A stretch of 64,000 nucleotides of DNA from Nonomuraea thailandensis (GTDB taxonomy: Bacteria; Actinomycetota; Actinomycetes; Streptosporangiales; Streptosporangiaceae). The stretch spans positions 8,964,501 to 9,028,500 of the forward strand of contig NZ_JAMZEB010000002.1 in assembly GCF_024172165.1 (NCBI RefSeq). The letters are read 5' to 3'. Position 1 is the stretch's first letter. Every line of letters starts with the position of its first letter. The notes below the pieces were generated by a model. It saw only the letters and a list, made by a program, of their open reading frames with translations, made no database searches and was not told where the DNA came from. Below are positions 1-10,807 of the stretch, piece by piece. A program made the position numbers and the translations under genes.

Positions 1-240
1 GATCGAGCCGCTCAGGAAGACCGAGCCGGTCGTCACCTCCTGGCCCGTGCCGCGGTGCAGGACGCCCGCGGCCAGCTCGTGCACGGTGCCGCCGGTCAGG
101 ATGGCGAGCTGGGCGCCTGGCACGTGGTGCCTGTCACGCAGCTCGTCCAGGCGGGCCTGCCAGCGGGCCAGGTCCAGCCTGCGCCCCCGGGAGCCGGCCG
201 CATCCCGGCCGCCCTGCTCGTCGTGGTTCACGTTCGTCAT
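1..240 (-). CDS. Serine hydrolase, beta-lactamase class C family (N-terminal part, runs off window)
   Basis: The first 80 codons of a minus-strand gene are visible; its 3' end lies outside the window. The translation runs from MTNVNHDEQG through HHVPGAQLAILTGG and ends at VFLSGSI. A 'VPGAQLAI' strand followed by the 'TGSVFLSGSI' segment is typical of the start of class C beta-lactamase/D-alanyl-D-alanine-carboxypeptidase-like serine hydrolases. The catalytic SxxK would lie just past the window edge and cannot be checked. A GGGAG ribosome site sits 6 bases before the ATG at 240. The gene follows the MFS gene by only 12 bases, so the two are probably cotranscribed. The substrate is unknown. Confidence 0.75.
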   Translation of the reverse strand, partial: MTNVNHDEQGGRDAAGSRGRRLDLARWQARLDELRDRHHVPGAQLAILTGGTVHELAAGVLHRGTGQEVTTGSVFLSGSI

Positions 241-252
241 GATGATCTCCCT

Positions 253-1428
253 TTAGCGCGTGGTGAGGACGGGGACGGGCTGCTCGGTACGGGACCGCAT
301 GACCGCGTACGCGAGCGCGGCGGCGATCAGCACCCCGGCGGCGCTGATGAGGAAGCCGGTGGACATGGCGCCGGTGAAGCCGGCGGCGACCACGCTGCCC
401 AGGACGGCCACGCCGAGCGCGGCGCCCATCTGCTGAATCGTGTCGTTGAGCGCGGAGCCGACCCCGGCCTGCTCCTGCGGCACGGCGCCCATGAGCGCGG
501 TGATCGCGGCCGGCGCGGCCAGGCCCCCGCCTGCCCCGAGCAGGAACAGCGCGGCGCCGGTCACCCAGAACCCGTCACCGGCCGAGACGGTGGCCAGCAG
601 CGCGAACGCCCCGGCGACGACGACCATCCCGCCGGAGGCCAGCGCCCGGTTGCCCACCCGGGCGCCGAGCGTCGCGCCGAGGGCGTTGCAGGCCAGCGAG
701 GCCACGGCCATGGGGATGAAGGCTAGCCCGGCCTGCGTGGGCGTGTAGCCGAGCACGAACTGCAGGTACTGCGTCAGGACGATGAGCAGGCCGCCGTTGC
801 CGATCTGGACCAGGGTGAGCGAGAGGCTGCCGCCGCTGAAGTCGGGGTTCCTGAACAGGCCCAGCGGGACCATCGGGTGCGGCGTGCGCAGCTCCCAGAT
901 CACGAAGGCGGCCAGCGCCGCCACCGCCGGCAGCGCGCTCGCCTGGAACGGGCCGTGCTCCGGCAGCTCGATGATCGTGCAGACCAGCGCGGTCATGCCG
1001 GTCATCGCGACCGCGCTCCAGGCGGCCATGGCCTTGCGCCGCTCCTCCTCGTCGAACACGGTGATCAGGATCGACAGGGTGCTCGGCATGATCAGCGCGC
1101 CGCCGACGCCCATCACCGCGCGGGCCGCGATGAGCTGCCCCGGGTCGCCCGCGACGGTGGCCGCCAGCGAGGCGAGCCCGAACAGCGCCAGCCCGATGAT
1201 CAGGACCCTGCGGCGCCCGTACCGGTCCGACAGGCTGCCCGCGGTGAGCAGCAGGCCGGCGAACACCAGCATGTACGACTCCGTGATCCACTGGATGTCC
1301 TGGGCGCTCGCGCCCAGCTCGCCGGCCAGTGGCGGGATCGCCACGTTGAGCACCATGTTGTCGATCACCAGCACCGCCGTGCTCAGGCAGAGCACGACCA
1401 GGATCAACCACCGTCGCGGATGAGACAT
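253..1428 (-). CDS. MFS drug-exporter-like transporter (DHA2/EmrB type) with apparent internal deletion
   Basis: The protein has 391 residues and starts MSHPRRWLIL. TM1 (LVLCLS-type), the 'DNMVLNVAIPPLAGELGAS' segment, the 'GSLSDRYGRRR' motif A and the 'RAVMGVGGALIMP' motif C place it in the EmrB/QacA family of proton-driven multidrug exporters, which usually have 14 membrane helices and about 460-500 residues. After MTGM (near residue 142) the sequence jumps straight to TALVCTIIELPEHG. Family members carry about 65 residues (the TM5-TM6 hairpin and a loop) between these points. The reading frame is kept. Either this is a real in-frame deletion that may abolish transport, or an assembly collapse. 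The gene lies 12 bases upstream of a serine hydrolase gene and has a perfect palindrome 27 bases before its ATG. Confidence 0.8.
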   Translation of the reverse strand: MSHPRRWLILVVLCLSTAVLVIDNMVLNVAIPPLAGELGASAQDIQWITESYMLVFAGLLLTAGSLSDRYGRRRVLIIGLALFGLASLAATVAGDPGQLIAARAVMGVGGALIMPSTLSILITVFDEEERRKAMAAWSAVAMTGMTALVCTIIELPEHGPFQASALPAVAALAAFVIWELRTPHPMVPLGLFRNPDFSGGSLSLTLVQIGNGGLLIVLTQYLQFVLGYTPTQAGLAFIPMAVASLACNALGATLGARVGNRALASGGMVVVAGAFALLATVSAGDGFWVTGAALFLLGAGGGLAAPAAITALMGAVPQEQAGVGSALNDTIQQMGAALGVAVLGSVVAAGFTGAMSTGFLISAAGVLIAAALAYAVMRSRTEQPVPVLTTR

Positions 1429-1454
1429 GACCTTCACCTTCTCGCGCACATCGT

Positions 1455-1468
1455 TTCGCAGATGCGAA
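1455..1468. promoter_or_regulatory. Perfect palindrome upstream of the MFS gene, candidate repressor operator
   Basis: TTCGCA-GA-TGCGAA is a perfect 6+6 inverted repeat ending 27 bases before the MFS start codon. Further GTACG/GTGCG-rich half-palindromes lie between 1470 and 1520. The size and position fit a TetR- or MarR-type operator, but no regulator gene is adjacent. Confidence 0.4.
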
Positions 1469-1529
1469 CACTGTACGCACGACTGCCAAGCGTGCGCAAC
1501 TCCGCGAACGGCGTACGTACGAGGGCACG

Positions 1530-1559
1530 AAAAAGGGCCGGGCTGCACAGCCCGGCCCT
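1530..1559 (-). terminator. Rho-independent terminator of trpS
   Basis: On the minus strand, AGGGCCGGGCTG / CAGCCCGGCCCT forms a 12-bp GC-rich stem followed by TTTTT. It begins 13 bases past the trpS stop. Confidence 0.85.
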
Positions 1560-1571
1560 CCGAACGGATCC

Positions 1572-2576
1572 CTACAGCTTGGGCAGGAAGCCCACCCTGT
1601 CGCGCACCTGCGCCATCGTCTCCTTCGCCACCGCCGACGCGCGCTCGGCGCCGATCGCCAGCATGCGGTCGAGCTCCTTCTCGTCGGCCAGCAGCTTCTC
1701 CGTGCGCTCCCTGATCGGCGCGAACGTCTGCTCGACGGCCTCGGCCACGTCCTTCTTGAAGGTGCCGTAACCCTGCCCCTCGTAGCGGGCGACCAGCTCG
1801 GGGATGGGCGTGCCGGTCAGCGCCGACTGGATGCGCAGCAGGTTGGAGATGCCCGGCTTGCCGGCCTCGTCGAACAGGACCTCGGAGCCCGTGTCGGTCA
1901 CCGCCCGCATGACCTTCTTGCGCAGCGGCCCCGGCTGCTCCAGCACGTCGAGGATGCCCGCGGGGCTGGATGAGGACTTCGACATCTTCGCCGTCGGGTC
2001 CTGGAGGTCGGTGATCTTCTCGACCTCCTTGAGGATGTACGGGTCCGGCAGCGTGAAGGTGTCGCCGAAGCGGTGGTTGAAGCGCTGGCCCAGGTCGCGG
2101 GTGAGCTCCAGGTGCTGCTTCTGGTCGGCCCCGACCGGCACCAGGTTGGCCTGGTAGAGCAGGATGTCGGCGGCCTGGAGGATCGGGTAGGTGAACAGGC
2201 CCACGCTGGCCGCGCTCTCCCCGAACTTGGCCGACTTGTCCTTGAACTGCGTCATCCGCCCCGCCTCGCCCATGCCGGTGAGGCAGATCAGCACCCACGC
2301 CAGCTCGGTGTGCTCGCGCACGTGCGACTGCACGAAGACGGTGGAACGCTCCGGGTCGAGCCCGGCGGCGAAGAGCTGCGCCGCGGCCACGCGGCTGCGG
2401 CGGCGCAGCGCGTCGGGCTCGGTCGGCACGGTGATCGCGTGAAGATCGACCACGCAGTAGAACGCGTCGTGGGTCTCCTGCATGGTGACCCACTGGCGGA
2501 CCGCACCCAGGTAGTTGCCCAGATGGAAGGAGTCCGCGGTGGGCTGGATGCCGGAGAGTACACGAGGTCTGGCCAT
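1572..2576 (-). CDS. trpS: Tryptophanyl-tRNA synthetase
   Basis: Charges tRNA-Trp with tryptophan in the cytoplasm. The 334-residue protein has the class I synthetase signatures: the HIGH-type motif as HLGN near residue 20 (after GIQPTADSF) and KMSKS near residue 193 (TAKMSKSSSSPAG). Its length matches bacterial TrpS. I chose the ATG at 2576, which gives the usual MARPRVLSGIQP start. An in-frame TTG at 2585 would add three residues and lies 11 bases after an AGGA, so it is a real alternative. The upstream CNNM-type gene ends 5-15 bases before, so the two may be cotranscribed. A strong terminator follows. Confidence 0.96.
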   Translation of the reverse strand: MARPRVLSGIQPTADSFHLGNYLGAVRQWVTMQETHDAFYCVVDLHAITVPTEPDALRRRSRVAAAQLFAAGLDPERSTVFVQSHVREHTELAWVLICLTGMGEAGRMTQFKDKSAKFGESAASVGLFTYPILQAADILLYQANLVPVGADQKQHLELTRDLGQRFNHRFGDTFTLPDPYILKEVEKITDLQDPTAKMSKSSSSPAGILDVLEQPGPLRKKVMRAVTDTGSEVLFDEAGKPGISNLLRIQSALTGTPIPELVARYEGQGYGTFKKDVAEAVEQTFAPIRERTEKLLADEKELDRMLAIGAERASAVAKETMAQVRDRVGFLPKL

Positions 2577-2590
2577 AGCCCGCAATTGTG

Positions 2591-3904
2591 TCAGGAATCC
2601 TGCTCCGGCGGCGACTCGGCGGCCGGTCGGCGTTTCACCCTCACCCTGGCGATACGGCGGCCGTCCAGCTCGGTGACGGCCAGCTCGAAGCCGGAGAACT
2701 CCACCCGCTCCCCCACGGCCGGCACGTGCCCCAGCATCGCCATGACGAAGCCCGCCAGCGTCTCGTACGGGCCGTCGGGCAGCCGGATGCCGGTCTCGGT
2801 GGCGAAGTCGTTGAGGTTCGTCAGGCCGTCGATCTCGATCTCGCCGGCGGGCAGGATCACGACGTCCTCCTCGACGTCGTACTCGTCCCTGATGTCGCCG
2901 ATCAGCTCCTCGACCAGGTCCTCCATGGTGACGATGCCGGCCGTGCCGCCGTACTCGTCCACCACGATGGCCAGGTGCTGGCCCTCGTCGCGCATCTCGT
3001 TCAGCGTGGTGAGCAGGCGCTTGGAGGCGGGCACGAACTTGGCGGCCCTGATCGGCACGACGGCGCTGATCGGCTCGGTGCGGCCGGTCAGCTCGGGGTC
3101 CAGCAGGTCGCGGACGTGCACGAACCCGATCACCTCGTCGTAGGTGTCGCGGTAGACGGGGAAGCGCGAGTGCGGGAGCGTGGCGGCCAGCCGGGCGGCC
3201 TGGGTCAGCGGCGTGTCGGCCTCCATGAACTCGACCTCGGTGCGCGGCAGCATCACCTCCCTGAGCTGCCGCTTGCCCGCGGCGAACACCTCGCCGATGA
3301 GCTTGCGCTCGTCGGCGGTCAGGTCGGTGTGGCCCACCACCATGTCGCGCAGCTCCTCGGTGGTGACCTCCTCCCTGTCGGCCTGCGGGTTGCCGCCGAG
3401 CAGCCGCACCACGCCGTCGGTGGACTTGGACAACATCCAGATGATCGGGCGCGACAAGGAGGCGATGCGGTCCAGGAACGGCGCCACGTACAGCGACAGC
3501 CCCTCGGCCCGCTGCAGCGCCAGCCGCTTGGGCGCCAGCTCCCCGAGCACCAGCGAGACGTACGAGATGGCCAGCGTGACCAGCACCAGGGCCAGCACGG
3601 GCGCCACGGCCACGGGCACCCCCCAGCCCTCCAGCACGGGCACGAGCTGCGCCGCGAGGCGGTCGGCGCCGAACGCGGCCGACAGCATGGTGGCCACGGT
3701 CACGCCGATCTGGACGGCGGACAGGAATCTGTTGGGGTCGCGGGCCAGCTTGGCCACGCGCTCACCACGACGTCCCCGTTGCGAGAGTTTGCGGACCTGG
3801 CTGTCGCGCAGGGAGACCATGGCGATTTCTGCGGCGGCGAAGAAGCCCCCGATCAGGATGAACAACAGGACCAGGGCGATGTTGGCCGCGACGGTGTCAA
3901 ACAT
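2591..3904 (-). CDS. CNNM/CorC-type membrane protein with DUF21 and CBS domains
   Basis: The 437-residue integral membrane protein is built as DUF21 (about residues 1-190, several hydrophobic helices starting NIALVLLFILIGGFFAAAEIA), two CBS domains (about 205-330, including 'MLPRTEVEFM' and 'AIVVDEYGGTAGIVTMEDLVEELIG'), and a CorC_HlyC domain (about 345-425). The family was long called hemolysin C. Characterised relatives (CNNM, CorB/C, MpfA) act in magnesium export with ATP or nucleotide sensing by the CBS pair. Magnesium efflux is therefore the likely role, inferred from family only. It reads into trpS on the minus strand and diverges from galE. Confidence 0.9.
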   Translation of the reverse strand: MFDTVAANIALVLLFILIGGFFAAAEIAMVSLRDSQVRKLSQRGRRGERVAKLARDPNRFLSAVQIGVTVATMLSAAFGADRLAAQLVPVLEGWGVPVAVAPVLALVLVTLAISYVSLVLGELAPKRLALQRAEGLSLYVAPFLDRIASLSRPIIWMLSKSTDGVVRLLGGNPQADREEVTTEELRDMVVGHTDLTADERKLIGEVFAAGKRQLREVMLPRTEVEFMEADTPLTQAARLAATLPHSRFPVYRDTYDEVIGFVHVRDLLDPELTGRTEPISAVVPIRAAKFVPASKRLLTTLNEMRDEGQHLAIVVDEYGGTAGIVTMEDLVEELIGDIRDEYDVEEDVVILPAGEIEIDGLTNLNDFATETGIRLPDGPYETLAGFVMAMLGHVPAVGERVEFSGFELAVTELDGRRIARVRVKRRPAAESPPEQDS

Positions 3905-3990
3905 GGTGGTTGGCAGCGTACTCGTCGGCTTTCCCGCGTATGCTGAACGGCAAGCCTGACAAAATCAAACATATGCAAACAGGAGTACAC

Positions 3991-4938
3991 ATGAGGCTAC
4001 TGGTCACCGGAGGCGCCGGGTACGTCGGAAGCGTGGTCGCGGCGCAGCTCATCGAGGCGGGGCACGAGGTGACCGTACTCGACGACCTGTCGACCGGGCA
4101 TGAGGACGCGGTGCCGGAGGGCGCGCGTTTCGTCCGTGCGGACATCACCGAGGCCGGGCAGGCGCTCGACGGCGTCGAGGCGGTGCTGCACTTCGCGGCC
4201 AAGTCACTGGTGGGCGAGTCGGTGCAGAAGCCGGGGCTCTACTGGGCCAACAACCTGGGTGGCACGCTGGGCCTGCTGGACGCGATGCGCGACAAGGGCG
4301 TGGGGCGGATCGTGTTCTCCTCGACGGCGGCCACGTACGGGGAGCCGGAGCGCTCGCCGATCGAGGAGGACGACCCGACCCGGCCGACCAACCCGTACGG
4401 CGCCTCGAAGCTGGCCGTGGACACCGCCCTGAGCGCGTACGCGCGGCAGCGCGGGCTGGGCGCGGTGAGCCTGCGCTACTTCAACGTGGCCGGCGCCTAC
4501 GGGCGCTTCCGCGAGCGGCACGCGATCGAGACCCACCTCATCCCGAACGTGCTGAAGGTGGCGACCGGCGAGCGTGAGTCGGTCAGCGTGTTCGGCACCG
4601 ACTACCCCACCGCCGACGGCACCTGCGTGCGCGACTACATCCACGTCGCCGACCTGGCCAGGGCCCACCTGCTGGCGCTGGACGCGGCCACGCCCGGCGA
4701 GCACCGCGTCTACAACCTGGGCAGCGGCACCGGCTTCTCCGTGCAGGAGGTCATCTCGGTCTGCCGCGAGGTCACCGGGCACGAGATCCCCGCCGTCGTC
4801 GGCGACCGGCGGCCCGGCGATCCGGCCGTGCTGGTCGCCTCGTCCGCCAGGATCCAGCGCGAGCTGGGCTGGAAGCCCGAGCGGGCGGCGCTGCGCGACA
4901 TCGTCTCCGACGCCTGGGGAGCGCTTTCTGCGAAATGA
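3991..4938 (+). CDS. galE: UDP-glucose 4-epimerase
   Basis: Interconverts UDP-glucose and UDP-galactose with bound NAD, supplying galactose for the Leloir pathway and cell-surface glycans. The 315-residue extended SDR has the N-terminal GGAGYVGS dinucleotide loop, 'STAATYGEPE', the catalytic YxxxK as NPYGASK near residue 135, and the RYFNVAGA substrate loop. The start at 3991 follows AGGAG by 6 bases; an in-frame upstream extension lacks epimerase character and was rejected. Some of the family act on N-acetylated sugars, which cannot be excluded. A second epimerase gene lies at 55999-56976. Confidence 0.92.
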   Translation: MRLLVTGGAGYVGSVVAAQLIEAGHEVTVLDDLSTGHEDAVPEGARFVRADITEAGQALDGVEAVLHFAAKSLVGESVQKPGLYWANNLGGTLGLLDAMRDKGVGRIVFSSTAATYGEPERSPIEEDDPTRPTNPYGASKLAVDTALSAYARQRGLGAVSLRYFNVAGAYGRFRERHAIETHLIPNVLKVATGERESVSVFGTDYPTADGTCVRDYIHVADLARAHLLALDAATPGEHRVYNLGSGTGFSVQEVISVCREVTGHEIPAVVGDRRPGDPAVLVASSARIQRELGWKPERAALRDIVSDAWGALSAK

Positions 4939-4975
4939 CCATACGGAGCGTCAATGTGTGCTGTGATACCGAAAT

Positions 4976-5128
4976 GTGAGGAGCTTTTCACCAAGGGTCA
5001 CGAAGCTGATCTTCGGTGCCCTCATCGTGGTGTGCAGCGCGCTGGCCGCGGCGGGCGTGATCTTCGCCACCCCGCAGCCCGCTCCGGCCGTCCAGCCGGC
5101 CTCCTGCCCCGCAGAGGTTCCCCCGTAG
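4976..5128 (+). CDS. Small membrane-anchored or secreted protein, unknown function
   Basis: A 50-codon frame opens with GTG (MRSFSPRVTK). It has basic residues at the N-terminus, one hydrophobic helix (LIFGALIVVCSALAAAGVIF) and a short Pro/Ala tail with one Cys (PASCPAE). It looks like a single-span membrane peptide and matches no family I know. It lies 37 bases after galE and is closed by a hairpin at 5146-5177. No strong ribosome site precedes the GTG. An overlapping frame from ATG 4954 has a GGAGCG site but translates to Arg/Ser-rich sequence typical of a shadow frame, so I prefer this one. Confidence 0.4.
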   Translation: MRSFSPRVTKLIFGALIVVCSALAAAGVIFATPQPAPAVQPASCPAEVPP

Positions 5129-5145
5129 GCACCCGCGAGAAGCGA

Positions 5146-5177
5146 AACGCGCGCCCCCGGCCTGGAGGGCGCGCGTT
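5146..5177. terminator. Bidirectional hairpin between galE side and mdh
   Basis: AACGCGCGCCC pairs with GGGCGCGCGTT (11 bp, 10-base loop) between two convergent transcription units. No long T-run follows on either strand. Confidence 0.6.
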
Positions 5178-5189
5178 CGGCGAGGCGGC

Positions 5190-6176
5190 TCAGATGAGGC
5201 CCAGCTCCTGGACGGCCTGGCGCTCCTCCTCCAGCTCACGGACGCTGGCGTCGATGCGCTCGCGGGAGAAGGCGTCGATCTCGAGACCCTGGATGATCTC
5301 GAACCTGCCACCCGCCGCCCGCACCGGGAACGACGAGATGAGGCCCTCGGGCACGCCGTAGGAGCCGTCGGAGACCACGGCCGCGGAGGTCCACTCGGTG
5401 CCGTTGACCCAGTCGTGGACGTGGTCGATCGCGGCGTTGGCGGCCGAGGCCGCCGAGGACGCGCCACGGGCGTCGATGATGGCGGCGCCGCGCTTGGCCA
5501 CCGTCGGGATGAACGTGTCACGCAGCCACTCGTTGTCGACCTGCTCGGCCGCGACCTTGCCGCCCACCTCGGCGTGGAACAGGTCGGGGTACTGCGTGGC
5601 GGAGTGGTTGCCCCAGATGGTCATCTTCTTGATCTCGGTGACCGGGACCTGGAGCTTGGCGGCGAGCTGGGACAGCGCGCGGTTGTGGTCGAGCCTGGTC
5701 ATCGCGGTGAAGCGGTCGGCCGGCACGTCGGGCGCGTTGCGCTGGGCGATGAGCGCGTTGGTGTTGGCCGGGTTGCCCACGACCAGGACCTTGATGTCGT
5801 CGGCGGCGTGGTCGTTGATGGCCTTGCCCTGCGGGCCGAAGATGCCGCCGTTGGCGCCGAGCAGGTCGCCGCGCTCCATGCCGGCCTTACGCGGCATGGC
5901 GCCGACCAGCAGGGCGACGTTGGCCCCGGCGAAGGCGACGTCGGGGTCGTCGGTGATCTCGATGCCGGACAGCAGCGGGAACGCGCAGTCGTCCAGCTCC
6001 ATCGCCGTGCCCTCGGCCGCCTTCACCGCCTGCGGGATCTCCAGCAGGCTGAGCTTGACCGGCACGTCGGCGCCGAGCAGGTGCCCCGACGCGATGCGGA
6101 ACAGCAACGCGTAGCCGATCTGGCCGGCGGCTCCGGTGACGGTCACCTTTACGGGCACAGTGGCTGACGACGCCAT
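5190..6176 (-). CDS. mdh: Malate dehydrogenase
   Basis: Oxidises malate to oxaloacetate with NAD in the TCA cycle. The 328-residue protein belongs to the cytosolic-type MDH family common in actinobacteria: the GAAGQIGYALL dinucleotide loop near residue 15, MELDDCAFPLL, VGNPANTNALI, 'MTRLDHNRA' with the substrate Arg/Asp, and WGNHSATQYPD with the proton-relay His near residue 190. AGGGGAAGG precedes the ATG. It lies 58 bases downstream of the kinase gene on the same strand; co-transcription is possible but a promoter in the gap is not excluded. Confidence 0.97.
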   Translation of the reverse strand: MASSATVPVKVTVTGAAGQIGYALLFRIASGHLLGADVPVKLSLLEIPQAVKAAEGTAMELDDCAFPLLSGIEITDDPDVAFAGANVALLVGAMPRKAGMERGDLLGANGGIFGPQGKAINDHAADDIKVLVVGNPANTNALIAQRNAPDVPADRFTAMTRLDHNRALSQLAAKLQVPVTEIKKMTIWGNHSATQYPDLFHAEVGGKVAAEQVDNEWLRDTFIPTVAKRGAAIIDARGASSAASAANAAIDHVHDWVNGTEWTSAAVVSDGSYGVPEGLISSFPVRAAGGRFEIIQGLEIDAFSRERIDASVRELEEERQAVQELGLI

Positions 6177-6234
6177 GGCCTTCCCCTAACTCCCAGCAAG
6201 AATCGTTGACGCCTGGGATGTTACCCGCTCGTCA

Positions 6235-8358
<2,124 letters not shown>

Positions 8359-8521
8359 TCGTCATCCCCACGTGTGCTGAACCCCATCGACGCAAACTTT
8401 ACGACGCTCAGCAACTTCTCAGGGATCGGTTAAGGTCTGGCTACGTCACGGCTTCGTGTCTTTCGTGAATCGGGCATCGCGCGTCTTGCGTTCGCACCCC
8501 GTTCGGGGAAGCCTCAGGATC

Positions 8522-9652
8522 ATGGATCGCCCCTATGACATCGTGCTGTTCGGCGCGAGCGGGTTCACCGGCGCGCTGACGGCCGCCTACCTCGCCAGGG
8601 CCGCCGGCCCCGGCACCCGCTGGGCGCTGGCCGGACGCGACCGGGCCAAGCTGGAGCGCCTCGGGCTCGACGTGCCGGTCCTCACCGCCGACGCCACCGA
8701 CGCGGCCTCGCTGGCGGCGCTCGTCCGCCAGACCCGGGTGCTGGCCACCACGGTCGGCCCGTACGTCCTGCGCGGCGAGCCCCTCGTCGCCGCCTGCGCC
8801 GACGCCGGCACCCACTACCTCGACCTCACGGGCGAGCAGGAGTTCGTGGACCGGGTGTACGTGCACTACCACGACCGGGCGGCCAGGAGCGGCGCCAAGC
8901 TGGTGCACGCCTGCGGCTTCGACTCCGTCCCGTACGACCTCGGCGTCCTGCACACGGTCACCCGGTTGCCCGAGGGCGTCCCGCTCAGGATCAGCGGCTT
9001 CCTGAGGGGCAACGGCCGCCCGTCGGGCGGCACGGCGGCCAGCGCGCTGACCGTCATGGGCCGCGCCCGCCAGGCCGTCCAGCAGGGCGCACAGCGCCGT
9101 TCCGCCGAGCCCCGGCCCAAGGGCCGCACGATCAGCTCGCTGCCGGGCGGGGTGCGTTACGTGGGCGGCTGGGCGCTGCCCATGCCCAGCGTCGACCCGC
9201 ACATCGTCGGCTACTCCGCCCGGCTGCTCGACCGCTACGGCCCCGACTTCACCTACCGCCAGCACTACGCGGTCCGCACCCTGCCCCGGGCGCTGGCCAC
9301 GGTGGCGGGTGCGGGCGCGCTCGCGGCGCTGGCCCAGGTCCCGCCGGCGCGCCGCTGGCTGCAGGGCCGGGTGCGCCCCGGCGAGGGGCCGTCACCCGCG
9401 CGGCGGGCCAGGAGCTGGTTCAAGGTCACGTTCCTCGGCGAGGGCGGCGGCGTGCGCGTGGTCACGGAGGTCTCGGGAGGCGACCCCGGCTACGACGAGA
9501 CCGCCAAGATGCTCGCCGAGTCGGCCCTCTGCCTGGCCTTCGACGACGTCCCCGACCGCGCGGGCCAGCTCACCACGGCCTCGGCCATGGGGCAGCCCCT
9601 CATCGACCGCCTGCACCGCGCGGGGATCACCTTCAGGGTCCTCGTTCAGTAG
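8522..9652 (+). CDS. Saccharopine dehydrogenase-like NAD(P)-dependent oxidoreductase
   Basis: The 376-residue protein starts MDRPYDIVLFGASGFTG, a Rossmann dinucleotide loop. It continues with the family hallmarks 'TTVGPYVLRGEPLV', 'CADAGTHYLDLTGE' and 'HACGFDSVPYDLG'. This is the saccharopine dehydrogenase N-domain family whose mycobacterial relatives include the trans-acting enoyl reductase Rv2953 of phthiocerol synthesis. Here no polyketide synthase is nearby, so the substrate is unknown. The ATG at 8522 follows AGG by 5 bases; a 22-residue upstream extension is not protein-like. Its 3' end overlaps the convergent deacetylase gene by 7 bases. Confidence 0.88.
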   Translation: MDRPYDIVLFGASGFTGALTAAYLARAAGPGTRWALAGRDRAKLERLGLDVPVLTADATDAASLAALVRQTRVLATTVGPYVLRGEPLVAACADAGTHYLDLTGEQEFVDRVYVHYHDRAARSGAKLVHACGFDSVPYDLGVLHTVTRLPEGVPLRISGFLRGNGRPSGGTAASALTVMGRARQAVQQGAQRRSAEPRPKGRTISSLPGGVRYVGGWALPMPSVDPHIVGYSARLLDRYGPDFTYRQHYAVRTLPRALATVAGAGALAALAQVPPARRWLQGRVRPGEGPSPARRARSWFKVTFLGEGGGVRVVTEVSGGDPGYDETAKMLAESALCLAFDDVPDRAGQLTTASAMGQPLIDRLHRAGITFRVLVQ

Positions 9653-10674
9653 GGCAGGCTCCAGTTGGCGAAGGACTTGCGCAGGTACGGCGCCTTGTAC
9701 TTGGGATAGGCGACCGTGCTCACGTCCCCGTCCGAGGTGTAGCGCATGTCCGGGTTCTTCTTGAGCCAGTCGAGCCAGGCGTGCGAGCAGAACTGCGCGC
9801 AGTCGCCCTTCTTGTCCATGGCCTTGATCCGCGGGATCCCGGCCGCGTCGTAGGACTTGCTGAAGGGGGCCGGCGCGGGCGTGTACCCGGCCAGGAAGGC
9901 GCCCTGGTGGTTGTAGAGCTTGCCGCGCAGCGCCCAGTCCTTCTTGTTCGGCTGGTTGCCGTACGGCAGGGCGATCGTGGTGGGCTTGGTGTAGGACAAG
10001 GAGTTGATCTGCGCGGCGATCTTGCCGATCTGCTCCTCGACCTCCTTGTGCGAGCGGCCACGCAGGTTGAGGTGGTCGCTGGTGTGGTTGCCGATCTCGA
10101 AGCCGTTGTCCTTGAGCCAGAGCAGCATCTGCGCCTGCTCCTCGCGCGCGGTCTTGCCGAACATGTCGCGCGTCACGTAGAAGGTGGCCTTGGGCTTCCA
10201 GCCCGGGTGCGCGGCGGCGACCTCCTTCATGATCGCGACCGCGGTGTCCTTCTGCGGCTCGCCCATCTGGTTCAGCGTGAGCTGCGAGGGCGAGGAGTCG
10301 TCGAACGTCAGCACCACGGGGTGCTTGCCGGCCGGGATGTCGATCTTGCCGGCCACCATCTCGGCGGCCGTGATCGGCACGTAGCCCTCCTTCACCAGCC
10401 GCTCCAGGTCCGACCTGAACTGCTGCGGCGACCTGTCGTCCGTCGTCTGCGGCTTCGGCACGATCCGGTGGAACATCAGCACCGGGATCTGGCCCAGCTC
10501 GTTCGCCTTCACCGCGGCGGCGTTCTTGACCTTGGCGGCCTTGGTCGCCTTGAGCTTCGCGGCGGCGTCGACCTTGGTGTCGGCCAGCTTGGTGGTGTCC
10601 GGCTGAGAGTCGCAGCCGGTCAGGATCGCGGCGGCGGTGAGCGCCCCCAGCCCACTCAAAATTCTCAGTCGCAT
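9646..10674 (-). CDS. Polysaccharide deacetylase lipoprotein (carbohydrate esterase 4)
   Basis: The 342-residue protein has a lipoprotein signal peptide ending in the lipobox LTGC (Cys21), then a Lys/Ala-rich stalk, then a NodB-type deacetylase domain from about residue 60. The motif 1 Asp pair is in LTFDDSS (usual form TFDDG), and motif 2 is HTSDH. These residues bind the metal and remove N-acetyl groups from chitin-like or peptidoglycan sugars. It therefore probably acts outside the membrane on cell-wall or environmental polysaccharide. The replacement of the motif 1 Gly by Ser is unusual but conserves the metal ligands. The gene is convergent with, and overlaps, the oxidoreductase gene. 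Confidence 0.88.
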   Translation of the reverse strand: MRLRILSGLGALTAAAILTGCDSQPDTTKLADTKVDAAAKLKATKAAKVKNAAAVKANELGQIPVLMFHRIVPKPQTTDDRSPQQFRSDLERLVKEGYVPITAAEMVAGKIDIPAGKHPVVLTFDDSSPSQLTLNQMGEPQKDTAVAIMKEVAAAHPGWKPKATFYVTRDMFGKTAREEQAQMLLWLKDNGFEIGNHTSDHLNLRGRSHKEVEEQIGKIAAQINSLSYTKPTTIALPYGNQPNKKDWALRGKLYNHQGAFLAGYTPAPAPFSKSYDAAGIPRIKAMDKKGDCAQFCSHAWLDWLKKNPDMRYTSDGDVSTVAYPKYKAPYLRKSFANWSLPY

Positions 10675-10765
10675 CCGAACCCCCCGAAACGCTTACGACT
10701 GTTCTGAGCTGCCTCATACCCACGTGATCAACACCGCCACGCCGCCCTGAGCGTCAAGACATGGG

Positions 10766-10796
10766 AAAGGGCCGCCCCCGAGGGGACGGCCCTTTT
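10766..10796. terminator. Rho-independent terminator after the acyl-CoA carboxylase gene
   Basis: AAAGGGCCG CCCC and GGGG CGGCCCTTTT form a long GC stem about 12 bases past the carboxylase stop. T or A runs flank both sides, so it could work in both directions. Confidence 0.8.
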
Positions 10797-10807
10797 CGGC
10801 GCGGCTC

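Noticed and set aside
4954..5361. Plus-strand frame of 135 codons from ATG 4954
   Set aside because: It has a fair ribosome site but runs through the terminator and antisense to mdh, with Arg/Ser-rich translation.
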